Shown here one piece after another: positions 55,201 to 63,966 of a DNA stretch of 64,000 nt. Made by a program: the position numbers and the translations under genes. The notes below the pieces were generated by a model, which worked only from the letters and a program-made list of their open reading frames with translations, was not told where the DNA came from and ran no database searches. Source of the stretch: Larkinella sp. C7 (GTDB lineage Bacteria > Bacteroidota > Bacteroidia > Cytophagales > Spirosomataceae); the NCBI RefSeq assembly GCF_006149005.1, contig NZ_VBSL01000005.1, forward strand, positions 579,546 through 643,545, given 5' to 3'. Within the stretch, counting starts at the first letter, position 1. Every line of letters starts with the position of its first letter.

Positions 55201-55476
55201 CGTCGAGCGGTTTCCGACCGGCACTTCCTGGGTGATCATGCCCACAAAACTGAAGACCAAAACCGGATTGCTGCCCGATACATTCAGGGAGTAGGCTCCG
55301 TTTCCGTCGGTGTTGCCACCGATGGTGGTTCCCTTGCTGACAACCGAAACGCCGGGGAGTGGCGTCCCGTCTTCATCCGACCTGACGACCCCGCTGATCT
55401 TTCGATCCTGAGCCTGGGCGCATACCCAGGTCGTACAAGCCATTAACAGGCTTAATAATAAATGTTTCTTCATCAT
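52267..55476 (-). CDS. SusC/RagA family TonB-linked outer-membrane transporter
   Basis: A 1069-residue transporter. A signal peptide (1-22) precedes a CarboxypepD_reg-like domain (about 27-112), the SusC signature 'QLQEIVVTAQGIVREKKALG', the plug with 'ITIRGYSSITGSTQPLFVVD' and 'GLAATVTYGDQGRNGVILVT', and the barrel that ends in 'RLGGTLRLTF'. It works with the SusD protein encoded just downstream. The length is normal. A 934-base gene-free region lies upstream and would hold its promoter and any regulator sites. No ECF-sigma/anti-sigma or hybrid-sensor gene is next to it. Confidence 0.95.
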   Translation of the reverse strand: MMKKHLLLSLLMACTTWVCAQAQDRKISGVVRSDEDGTPLPGVSVVSKGTTIGGNTDGNGAYSLNVSGSNPVLVFSFVGMITQEVPVGNRSTVDVVLVSDARQLQEIVVTAQGIVREKKALGYAVTTVESKQISDRPQADVGRVLQGKIPGVNITATSGVSGTGTNITIRGYSSITGSTQPLFVVDGIPFNSSTNSRGGFTGGGQSASSRFLDLDPNNIENISVLKGLAATVTYGDQGRNGVILVTTKNGSRKARATEVSLTQSFFTNTAHLPDYQNSYVGGFQQNLGYFFSNWGPTLAEAAIYPSQNTNTALTQHPYAFLSVAATRAALAPYVASVSPYAMQVYPNNVKDFFRTGKISNTSLNVSGGGEKVSFNLSAGYNKEEGYIPENGLTKLNLGLGLNAQLSKKVNIISSFNFARTDQYSPPLNAGTGNNSLGGYPSVLANVMYTPRQVDLMGWPYENPVDASSVYFRSGNDIPNPRWILKNYKTTGVVNRLFATTSINYDIAKDLILVYKVGLDTYTEKQEYKFNKGGVDFVNGFYNTYDIQNTIWDNSMILSYNKSINDGVVLSGRIGGNMRNDVTNGLFVTSQNQLARNLFRHNNFIDNVAADGMTEQTRIGIFGEITADINDFLFLNLAGRNDWTSTVETPNRRIFYPSASVSFVPTSAFKGLQSSNLINFLKVRAGVGTSAGFPNPYSTRNVLNQNARAWLTSSGATVQTHSVDNGLGNANLKPELHTEVELGIEGRLFNNALNFDVTAYQRNTRNLITSTPLDASTGYTATTINIGKIRNEGIEISLSATPVKVGDFSWGVTGVFSRNRPKVLDLGGTLQEVQVAGFGGTLGNYAVVGQPFNVIKGTGFRRNGQGQYLIDAGGYLLATTSPIVLGDPNPAFTSSLINEFSFKGLSLNVMMSYRHGGAMYASTAGALLGRGMTTDIGLETGFDRAQTLVIPGVKLADGTPNDIQITASDFYFNNYYFFGDEGRIYDGSTIRLQEVSLSYQLPKKLLGKTFFKGISVSLTGNNLWYRAIHIPKGLNFDTDNLGLGVGNGMGFEFLTGPSSKRLGGTLRLTF

Positions 55477-56410
55477 TAGTTATGGTTAAGATTGAGCGAC
55501 TGTTAAAAACAAACGCCGTTAAATGTAAAAATTAAAAAAACAGTAAAACAAGGAAGAGTCGGTTTCCAAATCAAACTCGTCAATTTTGTACAAGTCTGTG
55601 CAAAATATGTATAAATGTAACCCATGAACAACTATTAAATTTTGCAATTTTGGCAAATCACAAAATAAAACTCAATAGGCGCACCTCTCCCATTTTCCCG
55701 AATAAAGATAATTTTTTCGGGAATTAACCAAACGAAAACAGCACGGTATGGAATGGGGATTTATGCTCGTATGTTCAAATTAATAAATGAATAAAAGCAT
55801 TTATTTTTTGCATTATTTCTGCTTTTATCAATTATAACGAGCGCACGTTAATCTCATAACGATACAACATATGGGTATAAGCAACCGCTATATGCAGTAA
55901 TCGTCATGAATTAATCAGGCAAAAAAGGGGTTTAGGAAAACAGGATTGTACGCAGTTTTTCAGTATAAAAGACGCCAAAAGTCTCTTACTGAAAATCCCG
56001 TTAAAATATTTAAGACATACCCATAGGTTAAGGGCATCAGCAGCGAATCGGCTTGTCTGTTCGAAACTCAAGCCTTCAATGTGGTGAGAAGTCCCGTCGT
56101 TTCAGACAAAATCTTCTGTGTTCATTAGTAGACAGGTACTACGGATGTATTTCCAGGCCGGTTTTTCCGATTGTAGATCCTGTTCGTCAGCAAGTACGAA
56201 TGAATTTGGAAAAGTGTTGCACTGGATTCACTAAAAGTAGCAAAAAGGAGACCAATTGTCAAGAAGCGTGACAGGAACTCTTTAGGAAAAAGGAGATGAG
56301 CGAAAGCGAAACCGGGTTATCAGACGTGAGCCCTGAAAGAGCAAAGCCAAAAAAAGGAGAGAAGCCCGAAAACCGGTCCCTCTCCCCTACTGGCATTCAG
56401 GTATTTTTGC
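55477..56410. other. Gene-free region upstream of susC
   Basis: No credible gene was found in these 934 bases. The left half is AT-rich and holds the susC promoter region; a minus-strand TATTTTG with an upstream TTG near 55590-55640 is a weak candidate. A 72-codon frame at 56053-56271 has no supporting features. The region may carry a small RNA or be a remnant of a lost gene. Confidence 0.4.
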
Positions 56411-57865
56411 TTAAAATTCGGCGCTCTTGGGCGTTCTGGGGAACGGAATAACGTCGCGAATGTTGCTCATCCCGGTCACGAACAACACCAGCCGCTCGAA
56501 GCCCAGGCCGAAACCGGAGTGCGGAGCGGAACCAAACTGACGGGTTTCGAGGAACCACCAGATTGTGGCCGGATCGATACCCACCTCCTGAACCCGCGCC
56601 AGCAGTTTTTCATAATCATCTTCGCGCTGCGAACCGCCGATGATTTCGCCGATGCCGGGAAACAACACGTCCATCGCCCGCACCGTGGGTCCGGGAGCTG
56701 CCGACGATTCATCGTCCTGCTTCATGTAGAACGACTTGATTTCGCGGGGGTAGTTGGTCAGGATCACCGGTTTTTTGAAGTGCTTTTCGACCAGGAACCG
56801 CTCGTGTTCGGATTGCAAATCGATGCCCCAACCAACGGGATACTGGAACTTCTTCTCTTTGTGCGGTTTCGACTGCAACAGGATGTCGATTGCTTCGGTG
56901 TAGGTCAGACGCTGAAAGTCGTTTTTCACCACAAAATCGAGCTTTTCGAGCAGCGGCATGGGGCTGCGGTCGGCCTGCGGTTTTGACTTTTCCTCGTCGA
57001 TCAGGCGGTTTTGCAGAAAGGCCAGATCGTCGGCGCAATGTTCCAGGGCGTAGCCGATGACGGATTTCACAAAATCCTCAGCCAGGTTCATGTTGTCTTC
57101 CAGTTCGTAGAACGCCATTTCCGGCTCGATCATCCAGAACTCGGCCAGGTGGCGCGTGGTGTTGGAGTTTTCGGCGCGGAAGGTCGGCCCGAACGTATAG
57201 ATTTTCGACAGCGCCAGCGCGCCCAGTTCGCCTTCGAGTTGCCCCGAAACCGTCAGGTTGGTTTCGCGACCAAAGAAATCCTGTTTGTAGTCGATAGCGC
57301 CCTCGTCCGTCCGCGGCAGCTTGTCCAGATCCAGCGTCGTGACGCGGAACATCTCCCCCGCCCCTTCGGCATCGGATGCGGTGATGATGGGCGTGTGGAG
57401 GTAGAAAAAACCGTTGTCGTTGAAATACTGGTGAACGGCAAACGCCAGCGCGTGCCGGATGCGCAGCACGGCGGCAAAGGTATTGGTGCGGGGGCGCAGG
57501 TGGGCGATTTCGCGCAGAAACTCCATCGAGTGTTTCTTGGGTTGCAGCGGAAATTTGTCCGGGTCGGCGGGTCCGTAGATATGAATATCAGTTGCTTTTA
57601 CTTCCACTTTCTGCCCCGACCCCATCGACTCCACCAGCGTTCCGGTGATGGCGACACACGCGCCCGTGGTGACCAGCCGGATGGTTTCTTCACTGAACTG
57701 CCCCGGTTCGGCAACCGCCTGAAGGTTGTGGATGGTCGAACCGTCGTTGATGGCAATGAAAATGGCATTTTTACTTTCCCGCTTGGTTCGAACCCAGCCC
57801 TTGACGGTGATGGTGTGGCCGGTCGTTTCAGACGCGAGTAATTGTTTGACAGGTAGAAGACTCAT
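56411..57865 (-). CDS. asnS: Asparaginyl-tRNA synthetase
   Basis: Class II aminoacyl-tRNA synthetase that charges tRNA-Asn with asparagine (484 residues, normal length). The OB-fold anticodon-binding domain is at about 15-115 ('[19 protein letters not shown]'). Motif 2 is seen in '[20 protein letters not shown]' and motif 3 in '[16 protein letters not shown]'. '[20 protein letters not shown]' marks the catalytic domain start. The gene is divergent from rpoN; the 256-base gap carries both promoters. Confidence 0.97.
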   Translation of the reverse strand: MSLLPVKQLLASETTGHTITVKGWVRTKRESKNAIFIAINDGSTIHNLQAVAEPGQFSEETIRLVTTGACVAITGTLVESMGSGQKVEVKATDIHIYGPADPDKFPLQPKKHSMEFLREIAHLRPRTNTFAAVLRIRHALAFAVHQYFNDNGFFYLHTPIITASDAEGAGEMFRVTTLDLDKLPRTDEGAIDYKQDFFGRETNLTVSGQLEGELGALALSKIYTFGPTFRAENSNTTRHLAEFWMIEPEMAFYELEDNMNLAEDFVKSVIGYALEHCADDLAFLQNRLIDEEKSKPQADRSPMPLLEKLDFVVKNDFQRLTYTEAIDILLQSKPHKEKKFQYPVGWGIDLQSEHERFLVEKHFKKPVILTNYPREIKSFYMKQDDESSAAPGPTVRAMDVLFPGIGEIIGGSQREDDYEKLLARVQEVGIDPATIWWFLETRQFGSAPHSGFGLGFERLVLFVTGMSNIRDVIPFPRTPKSAEF

Positions 57866-58121
57866 TCTGAAAAGTAATAAGTGAAAGACGGTGGTAAAGT
57901 TACGGCATTCGGTGAAATATGACGTAGTTACTTCAAGAATGAAAAATCCACTTACTAAAAAATATAACCACTAAAGTACTGATTATCAGACCACGGTGCA
58001 TACCGATACAAAATTAAGTAGGACGCAAAACATTTTTTTTTAAAATTGGTCTGGAATTTGATAGGCGCGACCACATGTACCCGAGTCAGGAATTTGTGGT
58101 CTCCGAATATAGTATGTGATT

Positions 58122-59576
58122 ATGCAAAGACTCAGCCTTACCCAATCTCTTCAGCAAAAGCTGTCTCCTCAACAGATTCAGTTTATCAAACTGTTGCAGA
58201 TTCCGACTGCCGAACTGGAAACCCGTGTTGAAGAAGAACTGGAAATCAACCCGGCGCTGGAAGAAGGACCCGATACCGAATTCGAAGAAACCAACAACGA
58301 CGACCCGTTTTCGGATGACTACGACGACGATTACAAAGAGCGCAACGACGACGTTGATCTGGGGAGTTATCTGAACGAAGATGACTACAACGGGTATAAA
58401 ATGCAGGGAGACGGCAATTATACCGAAGAAGACCGTGAAATGCCGGTGGCAAACCGCTCGACGCTCACCGACACCCTCATGCAGCAGTTTGGATACCTGA
58501 ACCTCGACGAACGGCAGGAAATCATTGGCATGCAGCTCATTGGCAGCATCGAAAACGACGGCTATATCCGGCGGTCGATGCAGGCCATTGTGAACGACCT
58601 GGCGTTTTCGCACAGCATCTTTACGGATACGGACGAACTGGAAACGGTTTTGAAACGGATTCAGACCTTCGATCCGCCGGGCATTGCGGCCCGGTCGCTC
58701 CAGGAATGTCTGCTGCTGCAACTGCACCGGAAAGACGCCGGCGACCCGGCCGTTCCGCTGGCCATCCGGATCATCGAAGACCTTTTTGAAGAGTTTTCCA
58801 AGAAACATTACGACAAGATCCAGAAACGGCTGAATATCAGCGAAGAGCAGCTTAAAAAAGTCATTCAGATCATCACCAAACTGAATCCGAAACCGGGTTC
58901 GGTCGAGGGCGAAGACGGCGCGGTGCAGTACCTGATTCCGGATTTTATACTCTCCAACAACGCCGGCAAAATCGAACTGACGCTCAACTCCCGGAATGCC
59001 CCCGAACTCCGCATCAGCCGGTCGTTTGCCGAAATGCTGGATACGTACGAGAAAAGCGACAAAAACAACCGTTCGCTGAAAGAAACCGTGTCGTTTGTCA
59101 AGCAGAAGCTCGATGCCGCCAAGTGGTTTATCGACGCCATCAAACAACGCCAGGCCACGCTGCTGAAAACGATGAACGCCATCGTGAAATTTCAGTACGA
59201 TTTTTTTCTGGAAGGCGACGAAACCAAGCTCCGCCCGATGATTCTGAAGGACATCGCCAACCTCATCGACATGGATGTTTCGACGGTTTCGCGGGTGGCC
59301 AACAGCAAGGCCGTGCAGACTGAATTCGGGATTTATCCGCTCAAATACTTTTTCTCGGAAGGCATCGCGACCGATTCGGGTGAAGACGTCAGCAGCCGCG
59401 AAGTGAAAAACATTCTGAAGGAATTTATCGACCACGAGCCCAAAGGCAATCCGCTTTCGGACGATAAACTCGAAAAAATGCTGAATGAGCGTGGCTACAA
59501 CATTGCCCGGCGGACTGTCGCCAAATACCGCGAGCAATTGAATATCCCGGTTGCCCGGTTGCGGAAACAATTGTGA
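58122..59576 (+). CDS. rpoN: RNA polymerase sigma-54 factor RpoN
   Basis: Sigma-54, which guides RNA polymerase to -24/-12 promoters and needs AAA+ activators. ATG 58122 (MQRLSLTQSLQQKLSPQQIQ) is preferred; a GTG two codons earlier at 58116 is also possible. The N-terminal activator-interacting region is Gln/Leu-rich (1-45), then an acidic stretch rich in Asp/Glu (about 48-100), the core-binding region, a helix-turn-helix and the C-terminal RpoN box 'ARRTVAKYRE'. Length 484 residues is typical. No sigma-54 activator gene is in the window. Confidence 0.96.
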   Translation: MQRLSLTQSLQQKLSPQQIQFIKLLQIPTAELETRVEEELEINPALEEGPDTEFEETNNDDPFSDDYDDDYKERNDDVDLGSYLNEDDYNGYKMQGDGNYTEEDREMPVANRSTLTDTLMQQFGYLNLDERQEIIGMQLIGSIENDGYIRRSMQAIVNDLAFSHSIFTDTDELETVLKRIQTFDPPGIAARSLQECLLLQLHRKDAGDPAVPLAIRIIEDLFEEFSKKHYDKIQKRLNISEEQLKKVIQIITKLNPKPGSVEGEDGAVQYLIPDFILSNNAGKIELTLNSRNAPELRISRSFAEMLDTYEKSDKNNRSLKETVSFVKQKLDAAKWFIDAIKQRQATLLKTMNAIVKFQYDFFLEGDETKLRPMILKDIANLIDMDVSTVSRVANSKAVQTEFGIYPLKYFFSEGIATDSGEDVSSREVKNILKEFIDHEPKGNPLSDDKLEKMLNERGYNIARRTVAKYREQLNIPVARLRKQL

Positions 59577-59644
59577 GCGTTTTCAGTTTTTGGGTTTTAC
59601 AAAGTCGATGCGCTCAAATCGCCAGGCTTTGTTAATTTTGCGAA

Positions 59645-60334
59645 ATGATTGACGAGCAACGGTTGGCCGAAGACCGAAAACCGAACACTGAAACGTTGAA
59701 TACGACGCTTGCCCGGGCTTTATCGGCGGTTTTTCATCCGCTGCTGATGCCCACGATTCTGTTCAGCATCCTGCTGTTTGTCGTGCCGGGAGCGCTGGGT
59801 GTCAGCACCTTTGGCACCCCATTCAAACTAAGCCTGCTGCTGTTGATTGCCATCAGCACTTTTTTTGTCCCGGCTTTTCTGATTTATTTTCTTTACCGCA
59901 CGGGCTACGTTCGCAGCCTGCACATGAACGAGTTGCAGGACCGTCGGCTGCCGTATTTCATGACGGCGTTGCTCTACACCACCGCGACGCTGCTGTTCGC
60001 CTTCCGGCTGCCCCAACTCTCGGACATGGCGCCCGAAATCGGCATCGTGCTGGGGAGCATCACGGTATCGGTGACGCTCGTCGGCCTGATCAGTCTGTTC
60101 TGGAAAATCAGCGCCCACAGCGTCGGCATCAGCGGCATGGTGGGGGCATTGCTTGGTATTGCCATCAAATCCGGTGAACTCACGTTGCTGTATCCCCTGC
60201 TGGCCCTCATCATTCTGGCGGGACTGCTGGCCAGTGCCCGGCTGCACCTGAATGCCCACACTCCCACGCAAATTGCCGCCGGAATGGGCCTGGGGCTGGT
60301 GGTGAGCCTGGTGACGGTGCTGTGGCTGGTTTGA
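59645..60334 (+). CDS. PAP2-like integral membrane protein
   Basis: A 229-residue protein with about six membrane helices. The C-terminal part carries remnants of the PAP2 phosphatase motifs: Lys-Ile-Ser-Ala-His in 'FWKISAHSVGISGMVG' and 'SARLHLNAHTPTQIAAG' with the SR-like 'SAR' and the final His. The first K-x6-RP motif is represented only by 'LQDRRLPYFMTALLY'. Members of this group are common beside rpoN in Bacteroidota; they may act on undecaprenyl or lipid phosphates, but activity is uncertain. It starts 68 bases after rpoN, probably in one operon. Confidence 0.8.
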   Translation: MIDEQRLAEDRKPNTETLNTTLARALSAVFHPLLMPTILFSILLFVVPGALGVSTFGTPFKLSLLLLIAISTFFVPAFLIYFLYRTGYVRSLHMNELQDRRLPYFMTALLYTTATLLFAFRLPQLSDMAPEIGIVLGSITVSVTLVGLISLFWKISAHSVGISGMVGALLGIAIKSGELTLLYPLLALIILAGLLASARLHLNAHTPTQIAAGMGLGLVVSLVTVLWLV

Positions 60335-60339
60335 AATTA

Positions 60340-60437
60340 GTTTACGGTATTCGGTTTATGGTTTACGGTGGCTGACGCGTGTTGGCTAGCGCAATCTTAA
60401 TCGGGCATCAACCACCGTAAACCGAATACCATAAACC
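60340..60437. repeat. Inverted repeat in the gap before the hydratase gene
   Basis: 60360-60371 and 60412-60423 are perfect 12-base inverted repeats; outside them 60340-60359 and 60424-60437 match again with a 7-base offset because the left side has an internal duplication of a GGTTTA(C/T)GGT unit. It may end the rpoN operon transcript. Confidence 0.5.
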
Positions 60438-60446
60438 CTTAAAATC

Positions 60447-61241
60447 ATGTACGAACACCTTCTTTTCTCCGTTTCGGACGGTATTGGCCGGATCACCCTC
60501 AACCGGCCGCAGGTTCACAACGCACTCAGCCCGTCGCTGATTCAGGAAATCACACACGCGGTGGAAGCCGCCGGGGCCGACGAAGCGGTGCGGGTGGTGG
60601 TGCTGACCGGCGCGGGCGACAAAGCGTTTTGTTCCGGGGCGGATTTGAAGGAAGCGGCTGGTGAGTTTCAAAACGAAGGCGGTTTTTCGATGGGCGACCT
60701 CCTGCGGGCAACCTATCACCCGATGGTTCGGGCCATTCGGAACCTCCCCAAACCGGTGATTTGCCGACTCAACGGTGTGGCCGCCGGAGCGGGTTGTTCG
60801 CTGGCGCTGGCTTGCGATGTGGTCATTGCCACGAATGAATCCTATTTATCGCTGCTGTTTGTCGGCATCGGTCTGATGCCCGACGCCGGCTCGACGTTCT
60901 TTCTTCCGCGCCTACTGGGGTCCCAAAAAGCGTTTGAGTTGTGCAGCACGGGACGGCGGGTCTACGGCCCGGAAGCCGAGCAACTCGGACTGGTGACGCG
61001 CTCGGTTCCGGCAGCGGAACTGGATGCGGTGGTGGCCGAAACCGCCGGATATTACGCGACAGCTCCTACGCAGGCCATCGGTTTGATGAAATTAGCCCTG
61101 AATCAATCCGTCTACACCGATCTGGAGACGCAACTGGAGCAAGAAGCTCAGTATCAGAACCAACTGGGTCAGTCGCACGATGCAGTTGAGGGTATTCTGG
61201 CGTTTTTGCAAAAGCGAAAGGCGGTTTTTACGGGAAAGTAG
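60447..61241 (+). CDS. Enoyl-CoA hydratase/isomerase family protein, PaaG-like
   Basis: A 264-residue crotonase-fold enzyme. The oxyanion-hole residues lie in 'FCSGADLKEA' and 'VAAGAGCSLALACD'. 'GIGLMPDAGSTFFLPRLLG' has Asp at the position used by PaaG-type isomerases in place of the second Glu of classical hydratases, so an isomerase acting on 2-(1,2-epoxyphenyl)acetyl-CoA or a related enoyl-CoA is possible. No other paa genes are in the window. The annotation as a general fatty-acid beta-oxidation hydratase cannot be excluded. Confidence 0.9.
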   Translation: MYEHLLFSVSDGIGRITLNRPQVHNALSPSLIQEITHAVEAAGADEAVRVVVLTGAGDKAFCSGADLKEAAGEFQNEGGFSMGDLLRATYHPMVRAIRNLPKPVICRLNGVAAGAGCSLALACDVVIATNESYLSLLFVGIGLMPDAGSTFFLPRLLGSQKAFELCSTGRRVYGPEAEQLGLVTRSVPAAELDAVVAETAGYYATAPTQAIGLMKLALNQSVYTDLETQLEQEAQYQNQLGQSHDAVEGILAFLQKRKAVFTGK

Positions 61242-61261
61242 GCAATAAATTTCCGGCTGTC

Positions 61262-61294
61262 TTTTTGAATCTTATCTTTTTTGTCTTACTTTTG
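61262..61294 (+). promoter_or_regulatory. Bacteroidota-type promoter of tRNA-Arg
   Basis: TTTTTG at 61262-61267 and TACTTTTG at 61287-61294 with 19 bases between them match the Bacteroidota consensus TTTG-N19-TAnnTTTG. The tRNA starts 20 bases beyond the -7 box. Confidence 0.8.
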
Positions 61295-61313
61295 CAGTCC
61301 CAACACGGGAAAA

Positions 61314-61390
61314 GCATTCGTAGCTCAATTGGATAGAGCACCTGACTACGGATCAGGAGGTTTGGGGTTCGAATCCCTACGAGTGCACCA
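61314..61390 (+). tRNA. tRNA-Arg (anticodon ACG)
   Basis: All arms fold: acceptor stem 61314-61320 with 61380-61386, a D arm with GCTC/GAGC, anticodon stem CCTGA/TCAGG with loop CTACGGA (anticodon ACG), and a T arm with GGTTCGAATCC. The CCA end (61388-61390) is encoded. This tRNA reads CGN arginine codons after A-to-I editing. An integrase stub and IS elements start about 235 bases downstream, so the gene is a likely island attachment site. Confidence 0.96.
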
Positions 61391-61410
61391 GAAATAGTAA
61401 AATCAGCCCC

Positions 61411-61435
61411 AAAAGCCCGTTTTTAGCGGGCTTTT
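61411..61435 (+). terminator. Terminator of tRNA-Arg
   Basis: Arms 61411-61419 and 61427-61435 form a perfect 9-bp stem (AAAAGCCCG/CGGGCTTTT) with a 7-base loop, 20 bases after the CCA end. Confidence 0.75.
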
Positions 61436-61624
61436 GACGTTTTTACCCCCCATCATTCTCAGCTTCAAAAATTTATTCCGGTATTTTTTGGGGTACACCT
61501 GCTTTTCATCCGAGGTACTACGTTTTAACATCATTGTTGTCAGACACAAAAATGGTAGGTTTGGATTTGGATTCCTTTTTTAAGTAACTCAAAACCACTG
61601 TTTTAGTAACATGTACCGTAAAAA

Positions 61625-61822
61625 ATGCGTACCCTTTTTAAATTACGCCGTAATAAGCAAAACCGCGAGGCCGCTGCCATTATTTATTGTCGGATAAAGG
61701 TGGATGGCATTCATTCCAATGACTTCTCAACGTTTATCAAAGTATTACCCTGCGAATGGAATTCGGAGGGGCAGCGGGTCAAAGGGGACACAGTAGCTGC
61801 TACTGACATTAAATTATTGATC
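61625..61822 (+). pseudogene. N-terminal stub of a tyrosine recombinase (integrase)
   Basis: The 66 codons before the IS boundary encode 'MRTLFKLRRNKQNREAAAII' and 'TFIKVLPCEWNSEGQRVKGD', the Arm-DNA-binding domain of Bacteroidota phage/conjugative-element integrases. The frame then runs into the IS630-type terminal repeat and stops at 61879. The catalytic part is absent from the window. Its place behind tRNA-Arg fits a tRNA-integrated element that has mostly been deleted. Confidence 0.8.
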
Positions 61823-62871
61823 TGTGAATTAGTCTATAATAAATGCTATTTCTTTTTTATTGAAGAACGCATTGATTAACGTAGGGTTTTTCTCTAACCG
61901 TTTGACTTGCTCAAGAATGGCTATGGTCAACTCATCTAAATTGGTAAATACTTGGTTTTTCAGGTTGCCTTTAAGTTGGTTCCAGACCAACTCGACAGGG
62001 GTCAATTCAGGACTATGAGCCGGTAAACGTTCTAAATGAATCCGCCTGGGACGTTCACGCAGTAACGCCTTAACAGCTTCGCTTCGATGAATGGCTGCTC
62101 CATCCCAGATGACCAGCAAATCCCGCTTCCGGTAGCGCCTGCAGAGTTGACTTAAAAACCAGACAATGTCTGCCCCCTAAAGGGCTGATCTTGCCCCGCT
62201 ACATAAATTCGACCGTTAAAATTCAGATATGCACGACCGGCTTGCGCAAGGAGTATCGGCGTTTGGCCTCTTGGCGCCCAGCTATGGGCTAATAAAGGCA
62301 GCAAATAACAGGCGCATTCATCGATATAGACGATGACACGCTGCTCATCCTGGGCTTTTTCGCTTCGGTGATCCGATTGAGTTCAGGTAACTGCTCAGTA
62401 CGCCATTGATTAACCGCTTCTGTATTCTGTTGACGAGCTTTGGGCTGGCGTTTCTGACGACTCCAGCCTACTTTTTTTAGAATACGGCCAACTTAAGACG
62501 GATCGTAACTGATGCCGAATAACTTTTTAATCACCGCATTGACCCGAGGTCGCGTCCAGATTGCCCCCTGAAAGCCATGCTGCTCTGGTCCTTTCTTAAG
62601 CTCGGTGACCAGTTCGGTAAGTTGATCCGCCGACAAGCGAGTCGGTGCGCCCGTGCGTTTGCCTTCCAGTAAAGCGTCGGCACCCTTCAAATGGTATTTT
62701 TCAGGGTTTGGATGACCCAACTTTGAGTTAAGCCGAATGCCTGAGCAATCACTGTCTGCTTCCAGCCTGCTTGATTGAGTTCGACGCAGCGCCTTCGCAG
62801 CGCTTCATAGTCACTTTGTTTGCAGCATGCCATGGTAAAAGCAAGTTACAACTATTATAGACTTATTCACA
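61823..62871 (-). mobile_element. Degenerate IS630-family insertion sequence
   Basis: About 1.05 kb bounded by imperfect inverted repeats: 61823-61842 reads TGTGAATTAGTCTATAATAA and the complement of 62871-62852 reads TGTGAATAAGTCTATAATAG (2 mismatches). It encodes a broken IS630-type transposase on the minus strand. I see no TA target duplication next to the ends, so either the borders are off by a few bases or the flanks were rearranged. Confidence 0.8.
61829..62833 (-). pseudogene. IS630-family transposase, several frameshifts and a stop
   Basis: From ATG 62833 the first part gives a helix-turn-helix ('YEALRRRCVELNQAGWKQTV'), then shifts frame near 62700-62720. A second stretch (to about 62493) reads 'TRLSADQLTELVTELKKGPE' and ends at a stop where 'SYDPS' should continue to 'VGRILKKVGWS'. 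Then the frame shifts near 62350 to 'VIVYIDECACYLLPLLAHSW' (DDE core), and again near 62180 before 'LLVIWDGAAIHRSEAVKALL' and 'ELTPVELVWNQLKGNLKNQV', ending at 61829 with 'KKEIAFIID'. At least four lesions make it non-functional. Confidence 0.82.
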
Positions 62872-63011
62872 CGTCAATAAACGAAACGGACCTGGCAGGC
62901 CTGCGATGGGACCAAAAAGTCCACATCAATGGAACGGACTATTTCGTGCTGAGTGTGACCGTTAGCCTACCGATCAAAAAACCGGCGGAGTGCCTACTCG
63001 TTCGGGCTTGA
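62872..63011 (+). pseudogene. C-terminal fragment of an unknown gene cut by the IS
   Basis: Beyond the right IS border an open frame continues for about 45 codons ('INETDLAGLRWDQKVHINGT', 'YFVLSVTVSLPIKKPAECLL') to a stop at 63011. An ATG at 62832 lies inside the IS, so the fragment has lost its own start. It might be the end of a phage- or plasmid-type structural protein, but the evidence is thin. It is not the missing part of the integrase. Confidence 0.5.
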
Positions 63012-63107
63012 AATCAGGGAGTTCTTACTATTCCTCTAAATCCTTATCTTGCCAGGAATTTGATTGTCATTTGATTTAATTTTACAACCGTTTAACCTTA
63101 TTGAGAA

Positions 63108-63884
63108 ATGCGTTATTGGATTCTGTTTACAGTTTTTCTACTGTCACTCGGTATAGTGGATAAAACCCGGGCCCAAGCTGAATTCTCAGAAGGCACCTTG
63201 ATTTACCGGATCGATACGGTACGTCGTCTTGAACTTCACCCATCATCGTACCTGCCAGTCCAGTTTAAGCTTTATAAGAAAGCCGATCTAATCCGGGTTG
63301 AAACACAGTATGTCAATATGGCTGATTCAACCGACCGAAAAAGAATGATCGAGATTAGAAACCAGAAAGGAATCTACTCCGTGTTGGAAGAGAAGCCTTC
63401 TATTCCGATTGATTCATTGGTAAAAAAGCTTTCCATGTCTAAAGATAGTCTGTTAAAGGTATTTCCATGGATGAACGAGTTTGCGTTATTCTCCTCATAC
63501 GAAGAAGAAAAGATAAGCCGATCAACTGCTGCCTTACAAGGTCGATTAAAAACTTATACCGCTAAAAAAGTCGGCCAAAAATCTAGTTTATTATCGATGC
63601 CTACCGAGAAGTTTGTTCTTACAAGTTTGGATAAAAGCGATTCACTAAATATTCAAGTGACTCAAGCTATAAGCGCTCCTGTTGGGCTGTTTTTCGAACC
63701 ACTCCGGAAGATTGCAGGGACGCCACTTCAGTTTACGGATTCTCAGTATGGGTGGCATTACCGCTATACCATTGAATCAGTAAAGGCACAATCCTTGCCA
63801 GATGAGCTTTTTCAAATAGACCCAAAACTAAGGATACTGACGGATGAACAAATGTTACAGGAAACAAAAGAGCTTATAAAGTAG
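63108..63884 (+). CDS. Secreted hypothetical protein (DUF4412-like)
   Basis: A 258-residue protein with a signal peptide (about 1-23, ending 'KTRAQ') and a beta-rich body. 'FSEGTLIYRIDTV' near the start and the pattern of long amphipathic strands resemble the periplasmic DUF4412/GLPGLI-type proteins of Bacteroidota, whose function is unknown. The codon make-up is more AT-rich than in the left part of the window, as in the rest of this island. It lies between two IS630-type elements and may be cargo or ancestral island DNA. Confidence 0.75.
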   Translation: MRYWILFTVFLLSLGIVDKTRAQAEFSEGTLIYRIDTVRRLELHPSSYLPVQFKLYKKADLIRVETQYVNMADSTDRKRMIEIRNQKGIYSVLEEKPSIPIDSLVKKLSMSKDSLLKVFPWMNEFALFSSYEEEKISRSTAALQGRLKTYTAKKVGQKSSLLSMPTEKFVLTSLDKSDSLNIQVTQAISAPVGLFFEPLRKIAGTPLQFTDSQYGWHYRYTIESVKAQSLPDELFQIDPKLRILTDEQMLQETKELIK

Positions 63885-63966
63885 CAAAGGATTTTTGTTT
63901 TATATAAAGCAGTTGTAGATCGACAAGAATAGTACAAAATTTTTACTTTTTACACTTTTATTGGTC

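Noticed and set aside
56053..56271. 72-codon plus-strand frame in the susC upstream gap
   Set aside because: No similarity, no neighbour on that strand and no ribosome-site support.
58086..59570. 494-codon minus-strand frame opposite rpoN
   Set aside because: Fully antisense to a conserved sigma factor; Phe/Val/Arg-rich shadow.
62832..63011. Intact 60-codon gene right of the IS
   Set aside because: The ATG lies inside the IS terminal region, so the frame is a chance fusion of IS sequence with a truncated gene.
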